This document shows, one piece after another, positions 1-6,592 of a stretch of DNA of 6,768 nt (its first letter is position 1; the number at the start of each line of letters is the position of its first letter). Source of the DNA: Fidelibacterota bacterium (GTDB lineage: Bacteria > Fidelibacterota > UBA2242); NCBI GenBank assembly GCA_023229045.1, contig JALOAB010000123.1, forward strand, positions 1 to 6,768. The letters are read 5' to 3'. Below the pieces are notes generated by a model, which saw nothing but the letters and a program-made list of their open reading frames with translations, made no database searches and had not been told where the DNA came from. The position numbers were made by a program, and so were the translations under genes.

Positions 1-73
1 CTGACGGGTACCGGTCGCATAGTTGTCAACCGGTAAAATAAAATCATCAAAGGATTAGAAGATAGGTAATTCT
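1..73. other. Upstream flank of ruvB; no assignable gene
   Basis: No gene can be assigned here. The frame starting at base 1 is open only to a TAA at 34-36 and reads a short tail ending in GRIVVNR, which could be the 3' end of an upstream gene, but nothing in it is recognisable. It does not resemble the RuvA C-terminus that I would expect next to ruvB. TACCGGT (9-15) and ACCGGTA (29-35) form a 7-bp inverted repeat around a 13-base loop. No T-run follows it, so it is not a convincing terminator. AGG-type sequences at 51-53 and 64-66 lie ahead of the ruvB start. Confidence 0.3.
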
Positions 74-1093
74 GTGCGCTCCGATTTGACCGATCCCCAA
101 AAGCTGGTTGAAGATCTTGAGTATGAAAAGACTCTGCGTCCGTCTGCTTTTGAAGAATTTGTCGGGCAGAAAAGTGTGGTTGAGAATCTGAGATTGTACA
201 TATCCGCCGCCCAGGAACGCGGTGAGGCTCTGGATCATGTGCTGTTATTCGGCCCGCCGGGACTGGGCAAAACCACCCTGGCATACATCGTAGCCCGGGA
301 ACTGGGAGTGAATATTCGGACCAGCTCGGGACCGGTGGTCGAAAAAGCCGGCGATCTGGCAGGTATGCTCACCAATCTGGCGGCCCGCGATGTGTTTTTT
401 ATTGATGAAATTCACCGTCTCAACAGTGTTGTGGAAGAGTATCTCTACTCGGCTATGGAGGATTACCGTATCGATATTGTAATCGATAAAGGTCCAAGCG
501 CCCGCAGTATCCAGCTCAATCTGGAGAAGTTTACTCTGATCGGCGCCACCACCCGTCTGGGTCATTTGACCTCACCCTTGCGCGATCGCTTCGGCGTGAT
601 TTTACGCATGGACTATTACTCCCCCCAGGATCTTTTCCAGATATTGATGCGCACCGCTAAAATTCTGGATATTGAACTGCAACCTGACGGAGCCACCGAA
701 ATTGCCAAGCGCAGTCGCGGTACTCCTCGTGTTGCTAATCGCATCTTGCGCCGAACCCGCGATTACGCCCAGGTCAAAGCCGCTGGTGTTATCGACAAAA
801 AGGTAGCCGACCAATCCTTAAAAATGCTCGATATTGATGAACTGGGACTGGATAACATGGACCGCCAGATTCTGTTAACCATCATCGATAAATTCGCCGG
901 CGGACCGGTCGGATTGAATAATCTCTCGGTCGCGATCGGTGAGGAATCTGAAACGATCGAGGATGTCTATGAACCCTATCTGATTCAACAGGGCTTGATT
1001 CAGCGTACCGCCCGCGGACGTCAGGCAACCCGCGAAACCTATAAATATTTTGATAAAGATATAAACGATTCTCAGCAGAAGCTCTTTATTTAG
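74..1093 (+). CDS. ruvB: Holliday junction branch migration ATPase RuvB
   Basis: RuvB is the AAA+ motor of the RuvABC complex. It forms hexameric rings that pump DNA through a RuvA-bound Holliday junction during recombinational repair. The 339-residue length is normal for the family. Visible motifs are Walker A GPPGLGKT (60-67), Walker B with D111-E112 in FFIDEIHRL, sensor 1 GATTR (157-161), the arginine finger R170 in SPLRDRFG, and sensor 2 R219 in GTPRVANR. The C-terminal winged-helix DNA-binding domain ends with PYLIQQGLIQRTARGR (301-316). The start is GTG at 74. An in-frame TAG at 56-58 leaves no room for a longer form, and AGGT at 64-67 is a modest Shine-Dalgarno. ruvC and ruvA often precede ruvB, but they would lie outside the window. 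queA follows after 11 bases, a pairing seen in many bacteria. Nothing is missing or broken. Confidence 0.98.
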   Translation: MRSDLTDPQKLVEDLEYEKTLRPSAFEEFVGQKSVVENLRLYISAAQERGEALDHVLLFGPPGLGKTTLAYIVARELGVNIRTSSGPVVEKAGDLAGMLTNLAARDVFFIDEIHRLNSVVEEYLYSAMEDYRIDIVIDKGPSARSIQLNLEKFTLIGATTRLGHLTSPLRDRFGVILRMDYYSPQDLFQILMRTAKILDIELQPDGATEIAKRSRGTPRVANRILRRTRDYAQVKAAGVIDKKVADQSLKMLDIDELGLDNMDRQILLTIIDKFAGGPVGLNNLSVAIGEESETIEDVYEPYLIQQGLIQRTARGRQATRETYKYFDKDINDSQQKLFI

Positions 1094-1098
1094 GAGGA
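1092..1098 (+). promoter_or_regulatory. Strong Shine-Dalgarno for queA overlapping the ruvB stop
   Basis: AGGAGGA begins inside the ruvB stop codon (TAG 1091-1093). The GGAGG core ends 7 bases before the queA ATG at 1105. It is the strongest ribosome-binding site in the window, and it fixes the queA start and allows efficient re-initiation after ruvB. Confidence 0.85.
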
Positions 1099-1104
1099 AC
1101 TCAA

Positions 1105-2139
1105 ATGCGCCTTTCCGATTTCGATTATAATGTGCCCGAAGAATTCATCGCCCAGCACCCAATCAAGCAACGCGATCATTCTAAACTTATGGTCATAAAC
1201 CGTGCTCAAAAAACTATCGCTCATAAAAAATTTTACGATATAGTCGATTATTTAAATCCCGGCGATCTGCTGGTGGTGAACGAGACCAAGGTCTATCCGG
1301 CCCGGCTCTCGGCGACCAAGGATCGCACCGAAGCAAAAGTCGAAGTTTTTTTGTTGCGCGAGCTGGAGAATAGTCTTTGGGAGGTAATGGTCAAACCCGC
1401 CCGTAAAGTCAGGATTGGCAATAAACTGACCATCGCCGAAGGCGTTCAGTGCGATGTGATTGACAATACCGTATCCGGAGGTCGGGTAGTTCGTTTCAAT
1501 AATATACCCAAAGAAACCCTTTATAAATTGATCGATGAAGTCGGTCAATCGCCGCTCCCGCCATATATCGATCGCGAGCCAACCGAAGAGGACAAGGAGA
1601 AATATCAAACGGTGTATGCCAGGAAACGGGGAGCGGTGGCCGCCCCGACCGCCGGTTTACACTTTACCCTGGATCTAATGCAGAAAATCAAAGATAAGGG
1701 AGTGAAAATCCATCCTATTGTTTTACATATCGGACTGGGCACTTTCCGACCGGTCACAGTTGAGGATTTATCGCGCCACCGGATGGACTCTGAATACTTT
1801 GAGGTTTCGGCCGATACAGCTCTGGCGATCAACGAAGCCCGGTCCAGAGGAAAAAGAATTGTAGCCGTCGGGACATCGGTGGTCCGGACGCTTGAAACAG
1901 TTACCGTATCGGGTTTTCAAATTACGCCGCGCCGCGGCTGGACTGACAAGTTCATTCATCCGCCCTATGAATTTAAGATGGTCGATGTTCTGGTTACCAA
2001 TTTTCATCAACCCAAATCGACCCTGATTATGCAAGTTTCAGCCTTTACCGGGCACGAGCTGATTATGAAAGGCTACCAGGAAGCCGTCAAGAAAAAATAT
2101 CGCTTCTTCAGTTACGGCGACGCAATGATAATTATCTGA
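1105..2139 (+). CDS. queA: S-adenosylmethionine:tRNA ribosyltransferase-isomerase QueA
   Basis: QueA acts in the cytoplasm on tRNAs with GUN anticodons that already carry preQ1 at position 34. It transfers and isomerises the ribosyl group of SAM to give epoxyqueuosine, the penultimate step of queuosine synthesis. At 344 residues it is normal length. Family signatures are VNETKVYPARL (58-68), GAVAAPTAGLHFT (176-188), HIGLGTFRPV (208-217), HRMDSEYFEV (225-234), VGTSVVRTLE (255-264), TNFHQPKSTL (298-307), VSAF (311-314) and the C-terminal YRFFSYGDAM (332-341). The start is ATG with an excellent Shine-Dalgarno. The gene ends in tandem in-frame stops, TGA then TAA (2137-2142). Small departures from the common consensus, such as KRGAVA for EPGAVA, are conservative and do not suggest loss of function. 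tgt, which often accompanies queA, is not in the window. Confidence 0.97.
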   Translation: MRLSDFDYNVPEEFIAQHPIKQRDHSKLMVINRAQKTIAHKKFYDIVDYLNPGDLLVVNETKVYPARLSATKDRTEAKVEVFLLRELENSLWEVMVKPARKVRIGNKLTIAEGVQCDVIDNTVSGGRVVRFNNIPKETLYKLIDEVGQSPLPPYIDREPTEEDKEKYQTVYARKRGAVAAPTAGLHFTLDLMQKIKDKGVKIHPIVLHIGLGTFRPVTVEDLSRHRMDSEYFEVSADTALAINEARSRGKRIVAVGTSVVRTLETVTVSGFQITPRRGWTDKFIHPPYEFKMVDVLVTNFHQPKSTLIMQVSAFTGHELIMKGYQEAVKKKYRFFSYGDAMIII

Positions 2140-2145
2140 TAAAAA

Positions 2146-2841
2146 TTGGCTGAAAGCACTTCCACCAGCGCCATAATCGTAGCCGCCGGCATCGGTCGCC
2201 GTATGGGAACGCCGTCGCCGAAACAATTTTTAATTTTAGCAGGCAAGCCGCTCCTGGCATATTCCATCGAAAGTATCCTGAAAATCGACGATTTAAGGGA
2301 GTTGATCGTTGTCGTCGCCGATCAGATAAAAACGCCGGAATTGAAAGCCTGCCTGCCGCCGTCCACTATCCCCATCAAAATCGTCGAGGGCGGTAAGCGT
2401 CGCCAGGATTCGGTCTTTAACGGTCTGCAGGCGCTTGACCCGTTGACGCAGATCGTTATAGTTCATGACGGAGTCCGGCCGTTTTTCCAAGCGGAACTGG
2501 TGCGGCAAGCGATCGGCCTTTGTACCAATTATGACGGCGCTATCCTGGCGAGTCCGGCTGTAGATACAATGAAAGAGGTCAGCGCCAACCGGATTTTAAA
2601 AACCCTTGACCGCTATAAAATATGGCATGGTCAGACCCCGCAAGTTTTCCAGCGCTCTGTCCTGGAAAAGGCTTACGCCAACGCCAGAACGAAAGACATC
2701 ACGGCTACCGATGATTCCATGTTAGTGGAATTAATTGGCGGACGGGTGGCGGTAGTCGAAAGCTCCGCGGAAAATTTAAAAATTACTTGTCAAAATGATT
2801 TGAAAATCGCAAAATCCATTTTGGAAAACCGGAAGCTTTAA
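2146..2841 (+). CDS. ispD: 2-C-methyl-D-erythritol 4-phosphate cytidylyltransferase IspD
   Basis: IspD transfers CMP from CTP to MEP, giving CDP-methylerythritol, the third step of the MEP isoprenoid pathway. The 231 residues match the single-domain family length. Visible motifs are the nucleotide-binding loop IIVAAGIGRRMG (10-21) with R19, K26 in KQF, GGKRRQDSV (82-90), VHDGVRPF (106-113), PAVDTMK (137-143), LDR with R156, QTPQVF (163-168), TDD (188-190) and ENLKIT with K212. By eye, R19, K26, R156 and K212 correspond to E. coli R20, K27, R157 and K213. The start must be TTG at 2146. An in-frame TAA (2140-2142) lies just upstream, and no other start codon occurs before the essential loop. 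No Shine-Dalgarno is evident in the 6-base gap after queA, so translation probably depends on coupling. No fusion to IspF is present; the two genes are separate but adjacent. Confidence 0.97.
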   Translation: MAESTSTSAIIVAAGIGRRMGTPSPKQFLILAGKPLLAYSIESILKIDDLRELIVVVADQIKTPELKACLPPSTIPIKIVEGGKRRQDSVFNGLQALDPLTQIVIVHDGVRPFFQAELVRQAIGLCTNYDGAILASPAVDTMKEVSANRILKTLDRYKIWHGQTPQVFQRSVLEKAYANARTKDITATDDSMLVELIGGRVAVVESSAENLKITCQNDLKIAKSILENRKL

Positions 2842-2842
2842 A

Positions 2843-3325
2843 ATGCAGAAATATCGTTTGGGAAATGGAGTCGACACGCATCGCTTTTGTGAAGGGCGAC
2901 CGCTGATTCTGGGCGGAGTGACCATCCCTTTTGAGAAAGGCTTGCTGGGACATTCCGATGCGGATGTCTTAACTCACGCGATTATCGATGCTTTATTAGG
3001 AGCCGCCGCGCTGGATGATATCGGCACCCATTTTCCGGATACCGATGCAAAATATAAAGATATTTCCAGCCTGATTCTTCTGGAGAAAACGCGGGAAATG
3101 ATAACTGCGACCGGTTTTCAAATCGGTCAGGTAGACGCTACGATCATTACGCAAATGCCAAAAATGCGGCCGTATATTCCGGCAATCCGCCAGAGCCTGG
3201 CCGATTGCCTGCATTTAGCCCTTGAGAATGTTTCCATCAAAGCCAAGACGACGGAGGGATTAGGCTTTATCGGTCGAGGCGAGGGAATGGTCGCCCTGGC
3301 AACCGCGACCCTGCTGTCATTATGA
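2843..3325 (+). CDS. ispF: 2-C-methyl-D-erythritol 2,4-cyclodiphosphate synthase IspF
   Basis: IspF cyclises CDP-ME 2-phosphate to MEcPP with release of CMP, the fifth MEP-pathway step, and is a homotrimer in known members. At 160 residues it is family-typical. The metal site is seen as D11 and H13 (GVDTH) with H45 in VLTHAIIDALLG. HSDADV (37-42) and HFPDTD (63-68) are conserved, as is KTTEGLGFIGRGEG (135-148), which contributes to CDP binding. The second G-x-G position reads GNG, a tolerated variant. The gene starts one base after the ispD stop. GGAAG (2831-2835) inside the end of ispD is a well-spaced Shine-Dalgarno. Its TGA stop overlaps the next gene's ATG (ATGA), so the two are likely translationally coupled. 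IspD and IspF flank the IspE step, and ispE lies about 2 kb downstream in the same gene run. Confidence 0.97.
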   Translation: MQKYRLGNGVDTHRFCEGRPLILGGVTIPFEKGLLGHSDADVLTHAIIDALLGAAALDDIGTHFPDTDAKYKDISSLILLEKTREMITATGFQIGQVDATIITQMPKMRPYIPAIRQSLADCLHLALENVSIKAKTTEGLGFIGRGEGMVALATATLLSL

Positions 3326-3939
3326 ATGCCCTGATAGACTTGTTGACTTCTGACTCCGGCTGGATCGTATATGCAATCCTGTTTCTGCTGATTTTTCTGG
3401 AAAACACCGTTCCATTCGTACCTGGCGATGCCGTTTTAGCTTTCTCTTCATACTTAGTGGGGATCGGGATCCTGCGGCCATATCTTACTTTTCTACTGAC
3501 GATTACCGCGGCTATAGCAGGTTTTATTTTCATCTATTTTGTTGCCCATTTTTGGGGTAGAACGTTTGTTGACAGGAAAAAATTCAGGGTACTGTCGCCG
3601 GAAAGAATGGCGAAAATGGATCGGAGAGTACATCAACATGGCTACTGGGGGCTGGCAGTAGGACGTTTTGTTCCCGGCTCACGCCTTTTAATGGCTTTTA
3701 TGGCCGGATTCACCCGGTTAAAATTTCTACCAGCTATTTTATATACCTCATTGAGCATAATTGCCTGGAACGGACTGATTTTCATTCTGGGACGCCTTAT
3801 AGGCGAGAACCGTCAGGCTATTGCCGGATTTATCGCGAAATATAATCAAATTGCCAGTATAGTTGTTCTCATATTACTGGCGATATTGATTGCCTGGTAT
3901 GTCAACCACAAAGCCAAAAGGTTAGAGAGGGCTAGCTAA
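3322..3939 (+). CDS. DedA/SNARE-associated (VTT) family membrane protein
   Basis: This is a polytopic inner-membrane protein of the DedA family. Several members are implicated in returning undecaprenyl phosphate across the membrane or in membrane homeostasis; the exact role of this one is not shown by sequence. It has 205 residues, the usual size. Hydrophobic stretches lie at about 14-50 (including a re-entrant-like segment), 54-79, 108-133, 135-161 and 177-194. The signatures are ENTVPFVPGD (27-36), with acidic E27 and D36, and GRFVPGSR (114-121), with R115 and R121. These match the acidic and arginine residues required in E. coli YqjA, although E to D is 9 residues apart here against 12 there. 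A Lys/Arg-rich tail follows the last segment. Its ATG overlaps the ispF stop by 4 bases and its stop overlaps the gltX ATG by 1 base, so it is embedded in the operon. Its position after ispF fits, but does not prove, a link to polyprenyl phosphate use. Confidence 0.9.
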   Translation: MNALIDLLTSDSGWIVYAILFLLIFLENTVPFVPGDAVLAFSSYLVGIGILRPYLTFLLTITAAIAGFIFIYFVAHFWGRTFVDRKKFRVLSPERMAKMDRRVHQHGYWGLAVGRFVPGSRLLMAFMAGFTRLKFLPAILYTSLSIIAWNGLIFILGRLIGENRQAIAGFIAKYNQIASIVVLILLAILIAWYVNHKAKRLERAS

Positions 3940-5411
3940 TGGTTAGGACGCGTTTTGCACCCAGTCCGACCGGATTTTTACATGTCGGTGGATTACGCAC
4001 CGCTCTTTATAATTATTTATATGCCAGAAAAAATAACGGGCGTTTTATTTTACGCATCGAAGATACCGACCAACGTCGCAAAGTACCCGGTGCAGTCGAA
4101 AACCTGTTGGCAACACTCGATTGGTCGGGCATTAAACCGGACGAAGGGCCGCAAATCGGCGGCGACGCCGGGCCTTATGTTCAGTCGGAACGGCTGGAAT
4201 TGTATCGTCAATATGTCAGCCAACTGATTGACAACGAGCAGGCTTATTACTGCTTTTGTCCGGCCGAGCGCTTAAAACAATTAAAGGGATGGCAGACCGC
4301 CCGCAAGATTCCGCCGCGATACGACAATCATTGCCGAAATCTTTCCGCCAATGAGGTGAAACGGCGCCTGGAGTCTGATGAACAGCATATCATCCGGATG
4401 AAAGTCCCAACCGAAGGCGCAATCGAGGTTGACGATCTGATTCGCGGTAAAATAACTTTTCCGGTGAGTCAGATAGACGATCAGGTATTGCTTAAATCGG
4501 ACGGATTTCCGACATACCATCTCGCCAATGTAGTTGATGATCACCTGATGCAGATCAGTCACGTCATTCGCGGCGAGGAGTGGTTGCCGAGCACCCCCAA
4601 GCATGTTTTACTTTACCGCTCTTTCGGCTGGGATTTGCCAAAGTTTGCGCACCTTTCGTTATTGCTCAATCCGGATAAAAGCAAACTCTCCAAGCGTCAG
4701 GGCGACGTTGCGGCTGAAGATTACCGTCAAAAAGGCTATCTGCCGGAAGCTTTGATCAATTTTCTGGCACTGTTAGGCTGGAATCCGGGTGACGACCGCG
4801 AAATATTCTCAATGGATGAGTTGATCAGCGAATTCTCTCTGGAACGCGTCAGCAAAAGTGGCGCGATTTTCGGGGTCGAAAAACTCAACTGGATTAACGG
4901 TCTCTATATCCGCAATCTGCCTCCGGCGCAATTGTTAAGTTGTGCCCGGCCATATCTGGACGAAAGCCTGCGCCGCCATAATGTTAAAAACCGGAATTAT
5001 TGGAATGATGAGCGACTGCTGGCGATGTTGATCGCAATTAAGGATGGCTTATCATCCTTTTCCGAAATTCCTCAAAAAACGGCTTTCTTTTTAGCGGATA
5101 CGCTTTCTTATGAAGCTCCGGAAATTCAGGAATATTTAATTTCACCAACGAGTATTCCGATTCTGACGACTTTAATTCGGCTTATTGATGAGGAATCAAT
5201 TATTAATGGCGATACTTTTGTCACTGCAATAAAAAATGTTCAAAAAGAGATTGGCATCAAGGGTAAACCGCTCTGGATGACCGTACGCGCGGCGCTGACC
5301 GGGGCGTCACAGGGACCCGAGATTCATCAGATTGCCGCTATTTTTGACCGTGAGACCTGCCTGGCGCGCCTTACCGCCGCTTTAAATTATGCCAAAAGCC
5401 ACCTCGGTTAA
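3939..5411 (+). CDS. gltX: Glutamyl-tRNA synthetase, probably non-discriminating
   Basis: This class I synthetase attaches glutamate to tRNA-Glu, and in organisms without GlnRS also to tRNA-Gln. At 490 residues it is full length. The Rossmann catalytic domain carries the HIGH-type motif in PSPTGFLHVGG (8-18) and the KMSKS-type motif KLSKR (249-253). RIEDTD (39-44) and HVIRGEEWLPSTPKH (208-222) are GluRS-typical. A zinc-site-like region has C105, C107 and C132, with N134 where E. coli GluRS has the fourth ligand, His127. The C-terminal helical anticodon-binding domain ends with KGKPLWMTVRAALTG. By eye, G370 (in KDGLSSFSEI) aligns with the Arg that reads C36 of tRNA-Glu in discriminating enzymes and with Gln in B. 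subtilis, suggesting relaxed specificity. The start is ATG, overlapping the dedA stop (TAATG), with AGAGGG at 3926-3931 as Shine-Dalgarno. The 3' end overlaps ispE by 23 bases. Confidence 0.97.
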   Translation: MVRTRFAPSPTGFLHVGGLRTALYNYLYARKNNGRFILRIEDTDQRRKVPGAVENLLATLDWSGIKPDEGPQIGGDAGPYVQSERLELYRQYVSQLIDNEQAYYCFCPAERLKQLKGWQTARKIPPRYDNHCRNLSANEVKRRLESDEQHIIRMKVPTEGAIEVDDLIRGKITFPVSQIDDQVLLKSDGFPTYHLANVVDDHLMQISHVIRGEEWLPSTPKHVLLYRSFGWDLPKFAHLSLLLNPDKSKLSKRQGDVAAEDYRQKGYLPEALINFLALLGWNPGDDREIFSMDELISEFSLERVSKSGAIFGVEKLNWINGLYIRNLPPAQLLSCARPYLDESLRRHNVKNRNYWNDERLLAMLIAIKDGLSSFSEIPQKTAFFLADTLSYEAPEIQEYLISPTSIPILTTLIRLIDEESIINGDTFVTAIKNVQKEIGIKGKPLWMTVRAALTGASQGPEIHQIAAIFDRETCLARLTAALNYAKSHLG

Positions 5412-6228
5412 AATCAAGTCCTACGCTAAGATTAATCTGGCACTGCGTATCACCGGTCGCCGTCCCGATGGTTACCACAATCTCAGCACTCTTTTTCAGG
5501 AAGTTGCTCTGCATGATATTCTGGAATTTTCGCCGGCGGCAAATTTCGGGCTTCATTCAAATTATCCGGAACTCGCCACCAGCGCCGATAACCTCTGCAG
5601 TCGGGCTTATCGAAGAATGGAACAGATCGCCCCGCATGCCCAACCCTATCATATTACCCTGATCAAGAATATTCCGATTGGAGCCGGACTTGGGGGCGGC
5701 AGTTCCAATGCCGCAACCGTCTTGAAGTTTTTAAACAAAGTCTGGCAAATCAACTTAAGTGACGACAACCTGATCCGGCTGGCGCGTGCGATCGGCAGTG
5801 ACGTGCCGTTTTATATCCACGGCAAAACCCAATCCGGCGGCGGCGTAGGCGAAATTCTCGAACCGCTGACCCTTCCGGAGGATTTTGTTATTCTGCTGGC
5901 TCTTCCCGAGATCAATATTTCAACCGCCTGGGCTTACCGACAATTCGACCCTAAGAACGCTAAACCAGCCTACAAGCTAAACGAATTGATCAACGATGGA
6001 CGGATTCATTGGGAATTATTTGAAAATCAGTTTGAAGACATCGTTTTTCCGGTTTATCCGCAATTGGCTCAGATTAAAGCCCAAATCCGGCAGGCCGGCG
6101 CCCTGTACGCCGGTTTATCGGGAAGCGGCGCGGCTGTATTTGGAATATACAAAAGTCAAAAAACCGCCCGTGAAGCCGCCAGGCGACTCGCGCAATGGCA
6201 CACTATCATCACCACACCGATCAAATAG
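5389..6228 (+). CDS. ispE: 4-diphosphocytidyl-2-C-methyl-D-erythritol kinase IspE
   Basis: IspE is a GHMP-superfamily kinase that phosphorylates CDP-ME at the 2-hydroxyl using ATP, the fourth MEP-pathway step between IspD and IspF. It has 279 residues, within the family range. Visible features are SYAKINL (11-17) with K14, RRPDGYH (24-30), the glycine-rich ATP loop PIGAGLGGGSSNAA (96-109), GSDVPFYIHG (136-145) with the catalytic D138, STAWAY (178-183) and the third GHMP motif GLSGSGAAVFG (242-252). K14 and D138 correspond by eye to E. coli K10 and D141. ATG at 5389 lies inside gltX. No other start codon occurs between it and the conserved SYAKINL, and the preceding bases show no Shine-Dalgarno, so translational coupling to gltX is likely. 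This is the last gene of the tightly packed run. In many bacteria ispE lies next to prs, as it does here with a tRNA between. Confidence 0.97.
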   Translation: MPKATSVKIKSYAKINLALRITGRRPDGYHNLSTLFQEVALHDILEFSPAANFGLHSNYPELATSADNLCSRAYRRMEQIAPHAQPYHITLIKNIPIGAGLGGGSSNAATVLKFLNKVWQINLSDDNLIRLARAIGSDVPFYIHGKTQSGGGVGEILEPLTLPEDFVILLALPEINISTAWAYRQFDPKNAKPAYKLNELINDGRIHWELFENQFEDIVFPVYPQLAQIKAQIRQAGALYAGLSGSGAAVFGIYKSQKTAREAARRLAQWHTIITTPIK

Positions 6229-6498
6229 ATTTTTATTCAGACAATTTTCTTGGTTAAAAGCTCTTCCGAGTATAAATTTAGCCCTCTTTTGGAATTGATG
6301 TTGGCTGTTTGAAATAAAATGAGAATCTGTTGTTTTTCCAGCATATCCGGGAGTCGCTTTGGTAAGCGGCTTGTCGGGAAAGCTCGACTGTGTTTGGAGT
6401 CTTTGCCAACAGAGAGATGGTGGCCACTCAACCTAATGCCGGCCGATTACCACACACAGATTATTCTTACTTCCCTTTTGAAAAACAACCTAAATAAT
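6229..6498 (+). other. Intergenic region between ispE and tRNA-Gln; no credible gene
   Basis: About 270 bases without a convincing protein gene. Open frames on either strand are short, have no ribosome-binding site or recognisable sequence, and one runs through the tRNA. No hairpin-plus-T-run terminator follows ispE. A possible weak promoter is TTGGTT (6250-6255) with TATAAA (6271-6276), but the spacer is only 15 bases and the -35 match is poor. An A/T-rich run, TAAATAAT (6491-6498), abuts the tRNA. The middle part, 6326-6413, can be folded by hand into a branched RNA and is listed separately. This stretch presumably carries the leader or promoter for the tRNA-Gln-prs unit; that is inference. 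Confidence 0.5.
6326..6413 (+). ncRNA. Candidate structured RNA element (three-way junction), unidentified
   Basis: Manual folding gives a closed three-way junction. The outer helix pairs TCTGTTG (6326-6332) with CAACAGA (6407-6413). After an internal loop, 6337-6345 pairs with 6389-6398 over nine base pairs, with one bulged T and two G-T pairs. Inside are two directly adjacent hairpins. The first is 6351-6359 with 6364-6372, nine pairs including two G-T, loop TGGT. The second is 6373-6378 with 6383-6388, six pairs including one G-T, loop AAAG. Neither is followed by a T-run, so they are not simple terminators. I do not recognise it as a known riboswitch, 4.5S RNA, 6S RNA, tmRNA or RNase P RNA. 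It could be a leader element for tRNA-Gln-prs, an independent small RNA, or a chance fold; only single-sequence pairing supports it. Confidence 0.3.
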
Positions 6499-6569
6499 TC
6501 GGGGATCGTCCAATGGCAGGACCACGGCCTTTGGAGTCGTTAATCTAGGTTCGAATCCTGGTCCCCGAG
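6499..6569 (+). tRNA. tRNA-Gln (anticodon UUG)
   Basis: A full cloverleaf can be drawn in 71 bases. The acceptor stem is 6499-6505 with 6562-6568, seven Watson-Crick pairs, including U1-A72. The D stem is GTCC with GGAC (6508-6511 and 6519-6522) around loop AATGGCA. The anticodon stem is 6524-6528 with 6536-6540. The loop CTTTGGA places TTG at 6531-6533, reading CAA and CAG (Gln). The variable loop is TAAT, and the T arm is 6545-6549 with 6557-6561 around TTCGAAT. The discriminator is G6569. The next bases are CAA, so the 3' CCA is not encoded and must be added by nucleotidyltransferase. U1-A72 and the short D loop fit a GatCAB substrate but are also shared with GlnRS-type tRNA-Gln. It lies 23 bases before prs with no clear terminator. 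Confidence 0.97.
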
Positions 6570-6592
6570 CAAGATTTTTGGAAAGCCTGAAA

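Noticed and set aside
9..35. 7-bp inverted repeat TACCGGT/ACCGGTA upstream of ruvB as a terminator or operator
   Set aside because: The 13-base loop is large, no T-run follows, and each arm contains the self-complementary hexamer ACCGGT, so pairing between arms is partly automatic.
245..565. 106-codon - strand open frame within ruvB
   Set aside because: It lies wholly antisense to the RuvB ATPase domain, whose conserved residues explain the sequence.
6250..6276. Promoter TTGGTT / TATAAA for tRNA-Gln-prs
   Set aside because: The -10-like hexamer is good, but the -35 matches only three positions and the spacer is 15 bases; too weak to list as a promoter.
5996..6298. 100-codon + strand open frame overlapping the end of ispE
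   Set aside because: Most of it is an out-of-frame reading of conserved ispE sequence, including the third GHMP motif.
6351..6388. Two adjacent hairpins as the ispE transcription terminator
   Set aside because: Neither is followed by a T-run and they begin more than 120 bases after the ispE stop.
6237..6431. 64-codon - strand open frame in the intergenic region
   Set aside because: It has no Shine-Dalgarno or family resemblance and opposes the direction of every other gene.
6319..6543. 74-codon + strand open frame after ispE
   Set aside because: It has no ribosome-binding site, an atypical composition, no recognisable family, and reads into the tRNA-Gln gene.
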